From Arsenicicoccus dermatophilus (lineage in GTDB: Bacteria; Actinomycetota; Actinomycetes; Actinomycetales; Dermatophilaceae), in NCBI RefSeq assembly GCF_022568795.1, contig NZ_JAKZHU010000002.1:62001-126000 (forward strand): DNA of 64,000 nt. The letters are read 5' to 3'. A program made the position numbers and the translations under genes. The notes under the pieces are model-generated. The model ran no database searches. It was not told the origin of the DNA and saw only the letters and a program-made list of their open reading frames with translations. Every line of letters starts with the position of its first letter. The first letter of the stretch is position 1. This document shows, one piece after another, positions 46,251 through 56,098 of this stretch.

Positions 46251-46979
46251 ATGCGCCTGCTGCCTGCTCTCGCCGCCACCTGCGTCGCCCTCGCGGCCTG
46301 CTCGTCCGCAGGAGGCGACTCCTCGACCCCGGGATCCGGGGCCGGCGCCACCACGAGCACGAGCGGTATGCCGAGCGGCTCGACCACGACCGGGGCGCCG
46401 GGTGCTCTCACCACCCGCAGCGCAGCCCCCTCGGTCGCCGTCAAGCCGGTCGCCCTCCCGGCCGGGCACCGGTGGATGCCGATCCCGGCGCTGCACACCC
46501 GCCTCGCCCTGCCCACGACCTGGAAGGTCATCGACCTCGCCACCGTGCGCGACCAGCGTGGGACCCCCGCCTTCGCCGCGACCGCGGCGGCGCTGGGCTA
46601 CACCGAGCAGGAGCTCGCGGACTTCGCGGCCTCGGGCGCCGTCGCCATGGCCGTGGGGCCGGACGCGGGCGACACCGCACCCAACCTGCTCGTGAAGTCC
46701 GTCGCGGGGGAGGCCTTCGCCGACGGCGACCACCTCACCTCCGCCGCCCGAGGCGCCACCGGGGTGCTCGACGAGCAGTCGGAGCCCGCGTGCCCGGCAG
46801 GCCCGTGCGTCCGCGGGGACTTCCATGCACCGCTCGGGGACGGGACCGTCGCCCAGATCTCCCAGCTGGCCGTGACCGTGGACGGCCAGCAGGACCTGGT
46901 CACCGTGGCAGCCGCCGACGCGGCCACGCGCGACGGCGTCATGGACGTCGTGGCCGCGACCTACACGCCCGCTCCCTGA
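46251..46979 (+). CDS. Putative lipoprotein
   Basis: A 242-residue secreted protein. The signal peptide ends at a lipobox LAACSS (cleavage before Cys21), then a Ser/Thr/Gly-rich linker and a globular domain (HRWMPIPALHTRLALPTTWK onward) with two close cysteines (ACPAGPC). I do not recognise the domain; it resembles actinobacterial lipoproteins of unknown role. ATG 46251 has no strong ribosome-binding site but the signal peptide fixes the start. It is convergent with dciA. Confidence 0.75.
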   Translation: MRLLPALAATCVALAACSSAGGDSSTPGSGAGATTSTSGMPSGSTTTGAPGALTTRSAAPSVAVKPVALPAGHRWMPIPALHTRLALPTTWKVIDLATVRDQRGTPAFAATAAALGYTEQELADFAASGAVAMAVGPDAGDTAPNLLVKSVAGEAFADGDHLTSAARGATGVLDEQSEPACPAGPCVRGDFHAPLGDGTVAQISQLAVTVDGQQDLVTVAAADAATRDGVMDVVAATYTPAP

Positions 46980-46994
46980 CGAGCGCCCGGACCG

Positions 46995-47023
46995 GAGGCC
47001 GACCCGCCGACCGGCCCGGCCTC
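46995..47023. terminator. Hairpin between the lipoprotein gene and dciA
   Basis: GAGGCCG pairs with CGGCCTC around a 15-base GC-rich loop, between convergent genes. Confidence 0.55.
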
Positions 47024-47027
47024 GCCC

Positions 47028-47684
47028 TCAGCCGTAGGTGTCCCGCGGCCCTCGCCCGTCCGCGGACCGACGGCGACCCCGGCTCCAGCGGGGTGCGCTG
47101 GGCCCGACGACCCGCAGGTCCTCCACCACCCCCTCGCCGACCTCGGCCGTGAGCCGGCCCAGGATCGAGGAGGTCATGAGCCGCAGCTGCGTCGCCCAGG
47201 CCGTCGACGAGGCGCGCACCGTGAGGATCCCGTCCTCGAAGGTCAGCGGTTCGCTGTGCTCGGCCACCTCCGACCCGACGACCTGCGACCACCTCCCGAT
47301 CACCGACCCGACCTTGACCTCGGACTGCCAGCCCCGGCCGGCGACCAGGTAGGCCAGGGTGTCCCCGAGGAGCAGCGGGTCGCGGCCGGCGGCGTCGACG
47401 CCGGTCCCGCTCAGCATGATCTCGGCGGGTCGTCGCTTGCGCCGCGGGCGGGATCCCGGACGCAGCCCCTTGGCCTTGGCCACCGAGCGGGCCCGTTGCA
47501 GCGCCGCGGCGGCCGCGGTCTCGGCGGCGTCCGGGGCGAGCCGTGGATCCGGGTCCTCGAAGGTCTCCTCCGCCAGCTCGGCGACCAGCTCGCCGGAGGG
47601 ATCGTCGAGCAGGTCCTCGGCGAGGAGGTCGTCGGGCGTCCTCTCCTGGTCGGCTGCGCCGAGGTCGTTCGGCAGGTCCGTCAT
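47028..47684 (-). CDS. dciA: DciA (DUF721), replicative helicase loader
   Basis: A 218-residue protein. The N-terminal 100 residues are acidic/basic and disordered; the DUF721 domain is C-terminal: [41 protein letters not shown] and [19 protein letters not shown]. DciA loads DnaB helicase in bacteria without DnaC/DnaI. ATG 47684 overlaps the recF stop (ATGA). In relatives gyrB follows directly; here four other genes separate them. Confidence 0.93.
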   Translation of the reverse strand: MTDLPNDLGAADQERTPDDLLAEDLLDDPSGELVAELAEETFEDPDPRLAPDAAETAAAAALQRARSVAKAKGLRPGSRPRRKRRPAEIMLSGTGVDAAGRDPLLLGDTLAYLVAGRGWQSEVKVGSVIGRWSQVVGSEVAEHSEPLTFEDGILTVRASSTAWATQLRLMTSSILGRLTAEVGEGVVEDLRVVGPSAPRWSRGRRRSADGRGPRDTYG

Positions 47685-48886
47685 ACCGCCGTCACCTCTC
47701 CCCGTTTCACGTGAAACCGAGCACCCTCGACCAGCTCCGGGGGCACGTCGTCGCCGACCGCAGCGGTGATGAGGACCTGCTCGCAGTCGGCGATCATCCC
47801 GGCCAGCCGGCTGCGGCGTCCCGCGTCCAGCTCGGCGAAGACGTCGTCCAGGACGAGCACCGGGTCGTCGCCGAGGTCGTGCCGCAGCAGCTGGAAGCTC
47901 GCCAGCCGCAGCCCGAGGGCGAAGGACCACGACTCGCCGTGCGAGGCATAGCCCTTGGCCGGGAGCTCGCCGAGCTGGAGCAGCAGGTCGTCGCGGTGCG
48001 GACCGACCAGCGTCACGCCCCGCTCGATCTCCTGCTCCCGCACCCGCAGGAGCGAGTCGGTCAGCAGGTCGGCGAGCTCGGTCGGCTCGGGCACCTCCCC
48101 GTCGGCGATCCGGGCCGTGGCCTCCTCGTGCAAGGACGAGCGATAGGTGATCCGCGCGTCCGACTGGCCGGCGCTCACCTCGTCGTACGCCTGGGACAGG
48201 TAGGGCCCCAGGTCCCGGACGAGCCGCAGCCGGGCATACAGCAGGCTGGCCCCCACCTGCGCGAGGTGCTGGTCCCACACGTCCAGGGTGTGCAACGCGC
48301 CCGCCAGGGCGTCCTCGACCGGCTCCTGTCCCTGGCCGTATGCCGACCGGCGGCGACCACCACCCTTGCGCAGGACGGGCGCGGCCGACTTGAGCAGGGC
48401 GTTGCGCTGACGCACGACCTTGTCGTAGTCGCCGCGCACCCCGGCCCAGCGGGGCTGCCGCTGCACCAGGAGGTCGTCGAGGAAGCGTCGCCGCTCGGAG
48501 GGGTCACCCTTGACCAGGGCCAGGTCCTCGGGGGCGAAGAGCACCGAGCGCACGGCGCCGAGCACCTCCCGGGTCCGCGACACCGGGGTGCGGTTGAGCT
48601 TGGCCCGGTTGGCCCGGCCCGGGGTGATGGCAAGCTCTACGAGGGTCTCGCGGCCGTCGCGCACCACCACGCCGCGCACGACGGCCTGCTCGGCGCCGTG
48701 GCGCACGAGCGGCGCGTCCTGCGCGACGCGGTGGGACGACAGGGTGGCGAGGTAGCCGACGGCCTCGACCAGGTTGGTCTTGCCCTGGCCGTTCAGACCC
48801 TCGAGGGTCGTGACACCGGGCGCCAGCGGGAGCTCCGCGGCGTGGTAGCTGCGGAAGTCACCGATCGACAGGTGCCGGAGATGCAC
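47681..48886 (-). CDS. recF: RecF recombination protein
   Basis: A 401-residue SMC-like ATPase that helps load RecA at gaps. Walker [15 protein letters not shown], signature-like region and Walker [18 protein letters not shown] are present. ATG 48886 begins [14 protein letters not shown]. The gene ends [12 protein letters not shown], where a perfect parS site is encoded (FHVK). It sits between gnd and dciA, the usual order dnaA-dnaN-gnd-recF-dciA. Confidence 0.95.
   Translation of the reverse strand: MHLRHLSIGDFRSYHAAELPLAPGVTTLEGLNGQGKTNLVEAVGYLATLSSHRVAQDAPLVRHGAEQAVVRGVVVRDGRETLVELAITPGRANRAKLNRTPVSRTREVLGAVRSVLFAPEDLALVKGDPSERRRFLDDLLVQRQPRWAGVRGDYDKVVRQRNALLKSAAPVLRKGGGRRRSAYGQGQEPVEDALAGALHTLDVWDQHLAQVGASLLYARLRLVRDLGPYLSQAYDEVSAGQSDARITYRSSLHEEATARIADGEVPEPTELADLLTDSLLRVREQEIERGVTLVGPHRDDLLLQLGELPAKGYASHGESWSFALGLRLASFQLLRHDLGDDPVLVLDDVFAELDAGRRSRLAGMIADCEQVLITAAVGDDVPPELVEGARFHVKRGEVTAV
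47704..47717. promoter_or_regulatory. parS site inside recF
   Basis: GTTTCACGTGAAAC, a perfect parS core, in the last 15 codons of recF. Confidence 0.93.
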
Positions 48887-48887
48887 C

Positions 48888-49892
48888 TCAGTGCTGCTGC
48901 AGGTCCCCGGTGCCGGAGGAGCGGCTGCCCTGCTCCTGGGCCGAGCCCTTGGCGCCGGTGTCGTCCTGCTTCTCCCGCGCGCCCTCGTGGACGTCGGACA
49001 GCGGCGTGCCCTCCAGCATCTTGACCGCGTGACCGCCGAACTGGCCGCGCAGGGCGGCGACCGCCTGCATCGCGGGGGAGTTCTCCTGGCGAGACTGGAA
49101 GCGGGCGAAGAGCGAGGCAGCGAGCACCGGCATCGGCACGGCGAGCTCGATGGCCTCCTCCAGGGTCCAGCGGCCCTCGCCGGAGTCGGTGGTGAACTCC
49201 GAGATGCCCTCGAGGTCGGGCGTCTCCTCCAACGCCTTGACCATCAGGTCCAGCAGCCAGGAGCGGACGACGGTGCCCCGGGTCCAGGCCTTGAAGCAGC
49301 CGTGGACGTCCTCGACGATGTCCTTGGCCTGGAGCAGCTCGAAGCCCTCGGCGTAGGCGTGCATCAGGCCGTACTCGATGCCGTTGTGGACCATCTTGGC
49401 GTAGTGGCCTGCGCCGACCTGGCCCGCATGGACGAAGCCCTCGTCGCGCGGCCCCTCGGGACGCAGCGCGTCGAAGATCGGCATCGCCCGCTCCACCAGC
49501 GCCTCGTCGCCGCCGACCATGAGCCCGTAGCCGTTGTCCTTGCCCCAGATGCCGCCGGAGACGCCGCAGTCGAGGTAGCCGATGCCCTTGCCGGCCAGGT
49601 GCTCGGCGTTGACGACGTCGTCGGTGAACTTGGAGTTGCCGCCGTCGATGACCAGGTCACCCTCGGCCAGCAGGCCGGAGAGCTTCTCGATCGTCTCGCG
49701 GGTGGGGTCACCGGCGGGGACCATGATCCACACCGTGCGGGGGGTCTGGAGGCGTCCGACGAGGTCCTCCAGGGAGGTCGCGTCGCTGATCTCGGGGTTG
49801 AAGTCGTAACCGATGACCTCGTGGCCGGCGGCGCGCAGGCGATCGCGCATGTTGCCGCCCATCTTGCCGAGGCCGATGAGTCCGAGCTGCAT
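48888..49892 (-). CDS. gnd: 6-phosphogluconate dehydrogenase (decarboxylating, Gnd type II)
   Basis: A 334-residue enzyme of the pentose phosphate pathway, oxidising 6-phosphogluconate to ribulose 5-phosphate. N-terminal dinucleotide fold [15 protein letters not shown], then [13 protein letters not shown], the substrate-binding [12 protein letters not shown] and [12 protein letters not shown] with the catalytic lysine. The shorter YqeC/GndA length and location beside dnaN are normal in actinobacteria. ATG 49892 follows AAAGGTCCTTCC. The C-terminal tail ([20 protein letters not shown]) is disordered. Confidence 0.95.
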   Translation of the reverse strand: MQLGLIGLGKMGGNMRDRLRAAGHEVIGYDFNPEISDATSLEDLVGRLQTPRTVWIMVPAGDPTRETIEKLSGLLAEGDLVIDGGNSKFTDDVVNAEHLAGKGIGYLDCGVSGGIWGKDNGYGLMVGGDEALVERAMPIFDALRPEGPRDEGFVHAGQVGAGHYAKMVHNGIEYGLMHAYAEGFELLQAKDIVEDVHGCFKAWTRGTVVRSWLLDLMVKALEETPDLEGISEFTTDSGEGRWTLEEAIELAVPMPVLAASLFARFQSRQENSPAMQAVAALRGQFGGHAVKMLEGTPLSDVHEGAREKQDDTGAKGSAQEQGSRSSGTGDLQQH

Positions 49893-49968
49893 GGAAGGAC
49901 CTTTCGTGGGAGCAGGGTGCGATGGGTGCTTACCCACCACACCTCGAGGCTAGGCGACGCAGGCGGCA

Positions 49969-50031
49969 CCGGCGCCGGGCGGCCACCGACGGCTGACGCC
50001 GGGGCCTGAAGGTCGGCCGCCGGGGCGCCGG
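49969..50031 (-). terminator. Large hairpin after dnaN
   Basis: CCGGCGCC pairs with GGCGCCGG and the stem continues with a bulge; 3 bases from the dnaN stop. Confidence 0.65.
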
Positions 50032-50034
50032 CCG

Positions 50035-51168
50035 TCAGGCGGGGAAGCGCACGGGCATCAGCACGTAGCGGTAGCTCAGGTCGGGCTCCGCGTCGGCGTC
50101 GGCCTGCCCCACCAGGACGGCCGGTCGGCTGGCCTGGGTGAACTGGAGGCGGCAGTGGCCGGTGCCGACGGCACCCAGCCCGTCGAGCAGGAAGTGCGGG
50201 TTGAAACCGATCTCGATCTCCGGGCCCGTCAGCGAGCACTCGACCGCCTCGCTGGCCTGCGCGTCGTCGCCCGCGCCCGCCTCGATCGACAGCTGGCCCT
50301 CGGTGAACCGCAGGCGCACCGGGGTGTTGCGCTCGGCCACCAGGGCCACACGCTTGACGGCCTCGACGAGAGCGGCCGTCTCGACGACGGCCTCGCTGTC
50401 CACCGAGGTGGGGAAGATCGAGGTGACCTTGGGGTACTCGCCGTCGAGCAGGCGGGTGGTGGTGCGGCGGGTGCCGGCCTCGAAGCCGACCAGGCCGTCG
50501 CCGCCCGCGGCGTCGCCCAGCGCGATCTCCACCGACCCGGAGGCCCCGAGGGACTTGGCCGTGTCGGACAGCAGCCGCGCCGGGATGAGCGCCACGTGGG
50601 CGGCGTCGGAGGCGCTGGGGGACCAGGTGAGCTCGCGCATGGCCAGCCGGTAGCGGTCGGTCGCCAGGAGCGTCATGGTCTCGCCCTGGATCTCCACGCG
50701 GACCCCGGTGAGGATCGGCAGGGTGTCACCCCGGTCGGCGGCGACGGCGACCTGGGCGACCGCCTGGGTGAAGGTGGTTCCGTCGATGGAACCGCTGGGC
50801 TGCGGGCTGCTCGGCAGCGTGGGGTACTCGCTGACGGGCATCTGCAGGAGCGCGAACCGGCTGGACCCGCACGTGAGCTGGACCTTGGAGCCGTCGGTGG
50901 CGAGCTCTGCCGGACGCGCGGGCAGGTTGCGGCAGATGTCGTTGAGCAGCCGGCCGTTCACGAGCGCCGACCCGGCCTCGGTCACCTCGGCCGCGATGGT
51001 CAGGCGCGCGGAGATCTCGTAGTCGAAGGCCGACAGGGTGACGGTGTCGTTGTCGTGGGCCTCGATCAGCACCCCGGCGAGGACGGGGGTCGGTGGGCGG
51101 TTGGGCAGCGCGCGGGCGACCCAGGTGACGGCCTCGGTGAGCACCTCGCGCTCGAGTCGGAACTTCAC
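50035..51168 (-). CDS. dnaN: DNA polymerase III beta sliding clamp
   Basis: A 377-residue clamp. The usual head MKFRLEREVLTEAVTWVARA, the FDYEISARL segment, LATDRYRLAM and the C-terminal YVLMPVRFPA mark the family. GTG 51168 is preceded by AGGAGTGACAAG. Downstream of oriC and co-oriented with dnaA. Full length. Confidence 0.97.
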   Translation of the reverse strand: MKFRLEREVLTEAVTWVARALPNRPPTPVLAGVLIEAHDNDTVTLSAFDYEISARLTIAAEVTEAGSALVNGRLLNDICRNLPARPAELATDGSKVQLTCGSSRFALLQMPVSEYPTLPSSPQPSGSIDGTTFTQAVAQVAVAADRGDTLPILTGVRVEIQGETMTLLATDRYRLAMRELTWSPSASDAAHVALIPARLLSDTAKSLGASGSVEIALGDAAGGDGLVGFEAGTRRTTTRLLDGEYPKVTSIFPTSVDSEAVVETAALVEAVKRVALVAERNTPVRLRFTEGQLSIEAGAGDDAQASEAVECSLTGPEIEIGFNPHFLLDGLGAVGTGHCRLQFTQASRPAVLVGQADADAEPDLSYRYVLMPVRFPA

Positions 51169-51266
51169 CTTGTCACTCCTCGGTCGTTCGGGCCCCGGGG
51201 ACGGTCTCGACGGGTGGCGGCGGACGTGCGGGTCCGCGCCGGGCCGCGCCGGTGTCGTCGGGGCTG

Positions 51267-51851
51267 TGTGGATGGCGGCAGGCGTGGCCTGTGCCTGGGA
51301 CGACAGTAGTGCACAGGGGTGACGGTCGTCGGTTCACGCGCGGGTGTGCCGAGCAGCTGTCCCTGTGCGTGGTCGGAGGCCTGCTGCTCGCGTTCGAGGG
51401 CAGGCAGGGCGGCCTGTGCGTGAGTCATCCCCAGATGTACGTGGGGCGGATCGATGCAGAGAACCAGGGTTAGTCGTCATCATCGGGCCTGTGGGAACTG
51501 TGGATAACTCATGACCTCGCACGTCACGACCTGGATCGCCCTGTGCATGGCTTGTGGATCCAGCGGTGGACGCGCTGCGTGACCTGTGGACAGAGCTTTT
51601 TCATCCACAGGCGGTCCACCGTTCTTGTCCGGTCGTCCCCAGGTGCGTGGGAGTTATGCCCCGGTTGTCCACCGGAGGCGGTGGATATCTGCAGATATGT
51701 CCGCCCGGGCCCGAGCGGTGGTGTGAGGTTTCATCACACTATGTCGCTATACGCCGAATGGGTGGACCAGTCGAGGGATCGTCTTGACTGATCGTAGTTG
51801 GTAAGCCTATTGGGGTGATCGACCACAGGCCTGTGGACAACCCTGTGGAAA
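51267..51851. other. oriC: replication origin between dnaN and dnaA
   Basis: At least eight DnaA-box-like 9-mers: TGTGGATGG 51267, perfect TGTGGATAA 51499, TGTGGATCC 51553, TGTGGACAG 51585, TCATCCACA 51601, TTGTCCACC 51665, perfect TGTGGACAA 51831 and TGTGGAAAC 51843. An AT-rich stretch suited to unwinding lies at about 51721-51812. This is the canonical actinobacterial oriC position. Short open frames inside it are not genes. The first 250 bases next to dnaN hold its promoter. Confidence 0.92.
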
Positions 51852-51889
51852 CGCCGATCCCCGGGCTGGGGACCAGTCCGGGGATCGGC
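51851..51889 (-). terminator. dnaA terminator
   Basis: CGCCGATCCCCGG and its exact inverse form a 13-base stem between the dnaA stop and oriC. Confidence 0.85.
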
Positions 51890-51912
51890 GGGTGACGTGC
51901 CGCGTCGAGGGC

Positions 51913-53571
51913 TCAGCCCGGGGTCGACTTGATCCGGGTGGTGAGCTCGGTGACCTGGTTGTAGATCGCCCGCCGCTCGCTGAGCTGCTCGCGGATCTTG
52001 CGGTCGGCGTGCATGACGGTCGTGTGGTCGCGTCCCCCGAACTGCTGGCCGATCTTCGGCAGCGACAGGTCCGTGAGCTCGCGGCAGAGGTACATCGCGA
52101 TCTGGCGGGCGGTGACCAGCACCCGCGAGCGGGAGGTCCCGCACAGGTCCTCCACGGTCAGGCCGAAGTACGACGCCGTCTGCGCCATGATCGTCGCCGG
52201 GGTGATCTGGTTGGTCTGCTCGGCCGGGATCAGGTCCTTGAGGACGATCTCGGCCAGGGTCATGTCCACGGCCTGGTGGTTGAGGCTCGCGAAGGCCGTG
52301 ACCCGGATCAGGGCGCCCTCGAGCTCGCGGATGTTGGTGGAGATCCGGCTGGCGATGAACTCCAGGACGTCGTCCGGGGCGGTCATCCGCTCCTGCACGG
52401 CCTTCTTGCGCAGGATCGCGATGCGCGTCTCCAGGTCCGGGGGCTGGACGTCGGTGAGCAGGCCCCACTCGAACCGGCTGCGCATCCGCTCCTCGAAGCC
52501 GCTCAGCAGCTTGGGCGCCACATCGGACGTGATGACCACCTGCTTGTTGGCGTTGTGCAGCGTGTTGAAGGTGTGGAAGAACTCCTCCTGCGTCTGCACC
52601 TTCCCCTGCAGGAACTGGATGTCGTCGATGAGCAGGAAGTCGACGTCGCGGTAGCGCCGCTGGAACTCGCCGGCCTTGTTGGACCCGATGGAGTTGATGA
52701 AGTCGTTCGTGAACTCCTCGGAGTTGACGTACTTCACCCGCACGTTGCGGTACATCTGCTGGGCGTAGTGACCGATGGCGTGCAGCAGGTGCGTCTTGCC
52801 CAGCCCGGAGCCGCCGTAGATGAACAGCGGGTTGTAGGCCTTGGCCGGCGCCTCGGCCACGGCGATGGCGGCGGCGTGGGCGAAGCGGTTGCTCGAGCCG
52901 ATCACGAAGGTGTCGAAGGTGTACTTGGGGTTGAGCTTGGCGTCGCCGCCGTCCTCCGCGCTGAACGGCTTGCGGAAGATGTCGCGGATCCCCACGCCCT
53001 CGGCCATGAGCTCGCGCTCGTCGTCCCGGTCGTCGTCGATGCCGTGGCCGACCCGGGCCGCGACGTTGTCGGACACCAGGTGCAGCTCCACCGGATCGGC
53101 GTGGAAGCGGTCGGAGTAGGCCTCGCGGAAGCCGTCGCCCCCGGACCGCACCGCCCGCTCGTCCCGAGCCAGCCTCAGCCGGTCAGTCTCACCGTGCAGG
53201 GTGCCGGGGCCGCCGTCGGCGAGTCGGTCGGCGGACGTCAGGACGGTCGGGTGCTCACCAGCCGCCCGCTGGGGGTCGTCGTCGCGGTCCTCCGCCTCGC
53301 TGAGCTCCAACGAGCTGTCGATGGTGACGGCGAGCCGCACGTCGCGGCCGAGCTGCTCCTGCAGGGCGGAGACGAGCTCGGTCCGGATGTCCCGCTCCAC
53401 CAGGCCGCGGGTGTAGTCGTTGGGCACGGCGATCAGCGCGGTGCCCTCGAGCAGGCCGACCAGGCGGCTGAGTCGCAGGAAGCCGCGGTGCTTGGCGGAG
53501 ATCCCGTGGGACTCGAGGGTGCGCAGGGTGTCTCGCCATACGCGAGGGACGTCGACCTGGGCGTCGCTCAC
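51913..53571 (-). CDS. dnaA: Chromosomal replication initiator DnaA
   Basis: A 552-residue AAA+ initiator. Domain I ([20 protein letters not shown]), a longer disordered domain II, then the ATPase: [20 protein letters not shown] (Walker A), [15 protein letters not shown] (Walker B), VVITSD, sensor and arginine finger region. Domain IV ends with the DNA-binding signature [18 protein letters not shown] 53571 follows GAGGCACC. An autoregulatory DnaA-box pair lies upstream. Confidence 0.97.
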   Translation of the reverse strand: MSDAQVDVPRVWRDTLRTLESHGISAKHRGFLRLSRLVGLLEGTALIAVPNDYTRGLVERDIRTELVSALQEQLGRDVRLAVTIDSSLELSEAEDRDDDPQRAAGEHPTVLTSADRLADGGPGTLHGETDRLRLARDERAVRSGGDGFREAYSDRFHADPVELHLVSDNVAARVGHGIDDDRDDERELMAEGVGIRDIFRKPFSAEDGGDAKLNPKYTFDTFVIGSSNRFAHAAAIAVAEAPAKAYNPLFIYGGSGLGKTHLLHAIGHYAQQMYRNVRVKYVNSEEFTNDFINSIGSNKAGEFQRRYRDVDFLLIDDIQFLQGKVQTQEEFFHTFNTLHNANKQVVITSDVAPKLLSGFEERMRSRFEWGLLTDVQPPDLETRIAILRKKAVQERMTAPDDVLEFIASRISTNIRELEGALIRVTAFASLNHQAVDMTLAEIVLKDLIPAEQTNQITPATIMAQTASYFGLTVEDLCGTSRSRVLVTARQIAMYLCRELTDLSLPKIGQQFGGRDHTTVMHADRKIREQLSERRAIYNQVTELTTRIKSTPG

Positions 53572-53683
53572 GGTGCCTCGTTTCGCTGGTGCGCGCGGAT
53601 CCCCGGCGCACGGGGTGTGGACAGTCGGTCGGTCGGTCCCCCGGGCCGCCGCAAAGGCGCTGGTAGGAGGGTGATCCACATGG

Positions 53684-53704
53684 TTGTCCACAGGGTGTGG
53701 ACAA
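53684..53704. promoter_or_regulatory. Inverted DnaA-box pair in the dnaA promoter
   Basis: TTGTCCACA (53684-53692) and TGTGGACAA (53696-53704) are perfect, face each other 3 bases apart, and lie 113 bases upstream of dnaA; the symmetry suggests DnaA autoregulation. Confidence 0.85.
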
Positions 53705-53920
53705 CCAGCATAGACAGGAGTGACCGACGCCACGGGAAGCCACCACGCTAACAACGGCTGTGTCGCGGCACAAAAGGCGTGGGGGCACGCCTGCGGGCGG
53801 TCCGGAGCCGGCCGGGCGCGTGTCGGTGGCGGGGCGGTGCAGGGGCGACGCCGGGACGGCGGCGGGACGGCGGCGAGACGGCGGGCGGCCGGCCCGCCCG
53901 GGCCGTCGTGGTCAGCGGGT

Positions 53921-53950
53921 TTGACCCCCTGGTCTGCGCTGACGTATTTT
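53921..53950 (+). promoter_or_regulatory. rpmH promoter
   Basis: TTGACC at 53921 and TATTTT at 53945 with an 18-base spacer, 150 bases before rpmH. The rest of 53572-54097 holds the divergent dnaA promoter and no gene. Confidence 0.6.
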
Positions 53951-54097
53951 GGAGGGCCGTCGGCTGTGCCGACGAGTTCTGCATGCCACCGCCTCTTGCA
54001 CCACGCGGGCGGGGTGCAGGACGCACCCGCCCGACCAGTCGCCGCAGGACGCCTCGCGCCCTGCCCAGCGACCCGACACCGTCAACGGAGTTCTCCC

Positions 54098-54235
54098 GTG
54101 AGCAAGCGCACCTTCCAGCCGAACAACCGTCGTCGCGCCAAGACGCACGGCTTCCGTCTCCGCATGCGCACCCGCGCCGGCCGCGCCATCCTGGCCGCCC
54201 GTCGCCGCAAGGGTCGCTCCGAGCTCTCCGCCTGA
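54098..54235 (+). CDS. rpmH: Ribosomal protein L34
   Basis: A 45-residue, very basic protein of the large ribosomal subunit: [20 protein letters not shown] then [23 protein letters not shown] 54098 gives the universal SKRT-F-Q-P-N start. It leads the rpmH-rnpA-yidD-yidC-jag-rsmG run. Confidence 0.98.
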   Translation: MSKRTFQPNNRRRAKTHGFRLRMRTRAGRAILAARRRKGRSELSA

Positions 54236-54244
54236 GACGCCCTG

Positions 54245-54646
54245 GTGCTGTCTGCGCAGCACCGCATGCGGGACAGCGCGGACTTCGCCACCACGGTGCG
54301 CGGTAGCACCTCTGTCCGTGCCGGCAGCCCGCTGCTCGTGGTGCACACCAACATGACCGACACGCGATCGGCTCGGCCGCCGCGGGTCGGTTTTGTTGTG
54401 TCCAAGTCCGTCGGCGGCGCCGTCCAGCGCAACCTCACCAAGCGCCGGCTGCGGCACGCCGCCCGAGCCCGGGTCGCCGGTCTCCCGGCCGGCATCGACG
54501 TCGTCGTCCGGGCCAACCCCGCCGCGGCCGAGGCAGGCTACGCCGCCCTCGACGCCGAGCTCGGGCGACTCCTGGCACGCTGCCTCGCCAAGGCCGGGGC
54601 ACCTGACCGGGGCCGAGCGCCAGCCGGGGGCGGGGTCCTGGGATGA
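54245..54646 (+). CDS. rnpA: Ribonuclease P protein component
   Basis: A 133-residue basic protein that helps RNase P RNA trim tRNA 5' ends. The RNR signature is visible as [26 protein letters not shown] 54245 is 9 bases after rpmH; the stop overlaps yidD (ATGA). The tail ([13 protein letters not shown]) is variable. Confidence 0.96.
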   Translation: MLSAQHRMRDSADFATTVRGSTSVRAGSPLLVVHTNMTDTRSARPPRVGFVVSKSVGGAVQRNLTKRRLRHAARARVAGLPAGIDVVVRANPAAAEAGYAALDAELGRLLARCLAKAGAPDRGRAPAGGGVLG

Positions 54647-54933
54647 CCGGGGAGCAGCCTTGGTGGCGGGGGTGGCGCTCCCACCCCCTGCGGGCGCTCG
54701 CCCTCGGCCTGATCCGCTTCTACCAGCTGTGGATCTCCCCGCTCACCCCGCCGAGCTGCCGGTTCTACCCCACCTGCTCCACCTATGCGCTGACGGCGGT
54801 CGCCCGGTTCGGCCCGATCCGCGGCTCCTGGCTCGCTGCCCGTCGCCTCGGGCGGTGCCATCCCTGGAACCCCGGCGGTGTCGACCACGTTCCAGAGGCG
54901 GACGAGCACGGCCGTCCGCGTCGCACGCCGTAG
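54643..54933 (+). CDS. yidD: Membrane protein insertion efficiency factor YidD
   Basis: A 96-residue protein with the family pattern [33 protein letters not shown] and [18 protein letters not shown], including the three conserved cysteines. It assists YidC. ATG 54643 overlaps rnpA. Confidence 0.96.
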   Translation: MTGEQPWWRGWRSHPLRALALGLIRFYQLWISPLTPPSCRFYPTCSTYALTAVARFGPIRGSWLAARRLGRCHPWNPGGVDHVPEADEHGRPRRTP

Positions 54934-55008
54934 GCCCCGCCGCGGCGTCATACTGACAACGCCCCGCCGCTCCACCCCGGCGCCCGAGCGCCCGACCCTG
55001 AGGACCAC

Positions 55009-56013
55009 ATGAGCTTCTCCAGCCTGCTGTACCCCATCGAGGTCGTCGTGGCCTGGATCATGTACGGCTTCCACCAGATGTTCTCCTCGATGGGCATGGA
55101 CCCGGCAGGCGGTCTGACCTGGGGGCTGTCGATCGTCGGTCTCGTGGTGGTCATCCGCATCCTCATCACGCCGCTGTTCGTCAAGCAGCTGCACGCCTCG
55201 CGCAAGATGACGCTCATCCAGCCCGAGCTGCAGAAGATCCAGGCGAAGTACAAGGGCAAGACGGATCCCGAGTCCCGGCAGCGGATGACCGAGGAGACGA
55301 TGGCGCTGTACAAGGACTCGGGGACCAATCCCTTCTCCTCGTGCATGCCGATCCTGCTCCAGATGCCGATCTTCTTCGCGCTGTTCAACGTGCTCAACGG
55401 GCTGGGAGGCATCGCCAGCGGGGCGCGAGGTGCAGTGGGGCCGATCACCGCGGCCGTGGCCCGGCAGGCCGAGCAGTCGATGGTGTGGGGCGTCCACCTG
55501 TCCGACAAGTTCACCACCAGCAGCGACCTCAACGCCAAGGTCATCACCATCGCCATGATCGTCCTGATGTCGATCACCCAGTTCGTCTCGCAGCACCAGG
55601 CGATGACCAAGAACATGCCGGCGTCAGCCATGGACAACCCGATGTTCAAGCAGCAGAAGATGCTGCTCTACATCATGCCGATCATCTTCGCGGTGTCCGG
55701 TGTCAACTTCCCCATCGGTGTCCTCATCTACTGGCTCGTGACCAACCTGTGGTCGATGGGCCAGCAGTTCTACACGATCGGGCGGATGCCCACGCCTGGC
55801 TCGCCCGCCTACGAGCGGCTCGAGGCCAAGCGCAAGGCGCAGGGCAAGGCGATGCCGGGTGCCGACAAGCTGCAGCGCAAGCAGCCGGTCGCCGCCACCG
55901 ACACCGTGGTGGGCGAGGTCGTCGAGGACGCCAGCCCCCGTCCGAGCGGCCAGCGCCAGCAGCCCCGGCGCACCAAGAAGCGCAAGGGAGGCGGCGGGTC
56001 GACCCGCGCCTGA
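55009..56013 (+). CDS. yidC: Membrane insertase YidC/Oxa1
   Basis: A 334-residue insertase with five membrane segments; the Gram-positive type without the large periplasmic domain. The hydrophilic-groove Arg is in VVVIRILITPLFVKQLHASRKM; later hallmarks include CMPILLQMPIFFALFNVLN and YIMPIIFAVSGVNFPIGVLIYW. The C-terminus is basic (RRTKKRKGGGG), which helps ribosome contact. ATG 55009 follows GAGGACCAC. Confidence 0.97.
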   Translation: MSFSSLLYPIEVVVAWIMYGFHQMFSSMGMDPAGGLTWGLSIVGLVVVIRILITPLFVKQLHASRKMTLIQPELQKIQAKYKGKTDPESRQRMTEETMALYKDSGTNPFSSCMPILLQMPIFFALFNVLNGLGGIASGARGAVGPITAAVARQAEQSMVWGVHLSDKFTTSSDLNAKVITIAMIVLMSITQFVSQHQAMTKNMPASAMDNPMFKQQKMLLYIMPIIFAVSGVNFPIGVLIYWLVTNLWSMGQQFYTIGRMPTPGSPAYERLEAKRKAQGKAMPGADKLQRKQPVAATDTVVGEVVEDASPRPSGQRQQPRRTKKRKGGGGSTRA

Positions 56014-56098
56014 TCCCCAGCGCCGCAGCACACGTCCGGGTGGCGCCTCCGGGACGACCCTCGTCCTACCGCCGCCCCACGAGAGAAAGGGTTTCCCC

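Noticed and set aside
51543..51791. Small open frames inside oriC
   Set aside because: They are made of DnaA boxes and lie in the origin; no ribosome-binding site and no protein-like composition.
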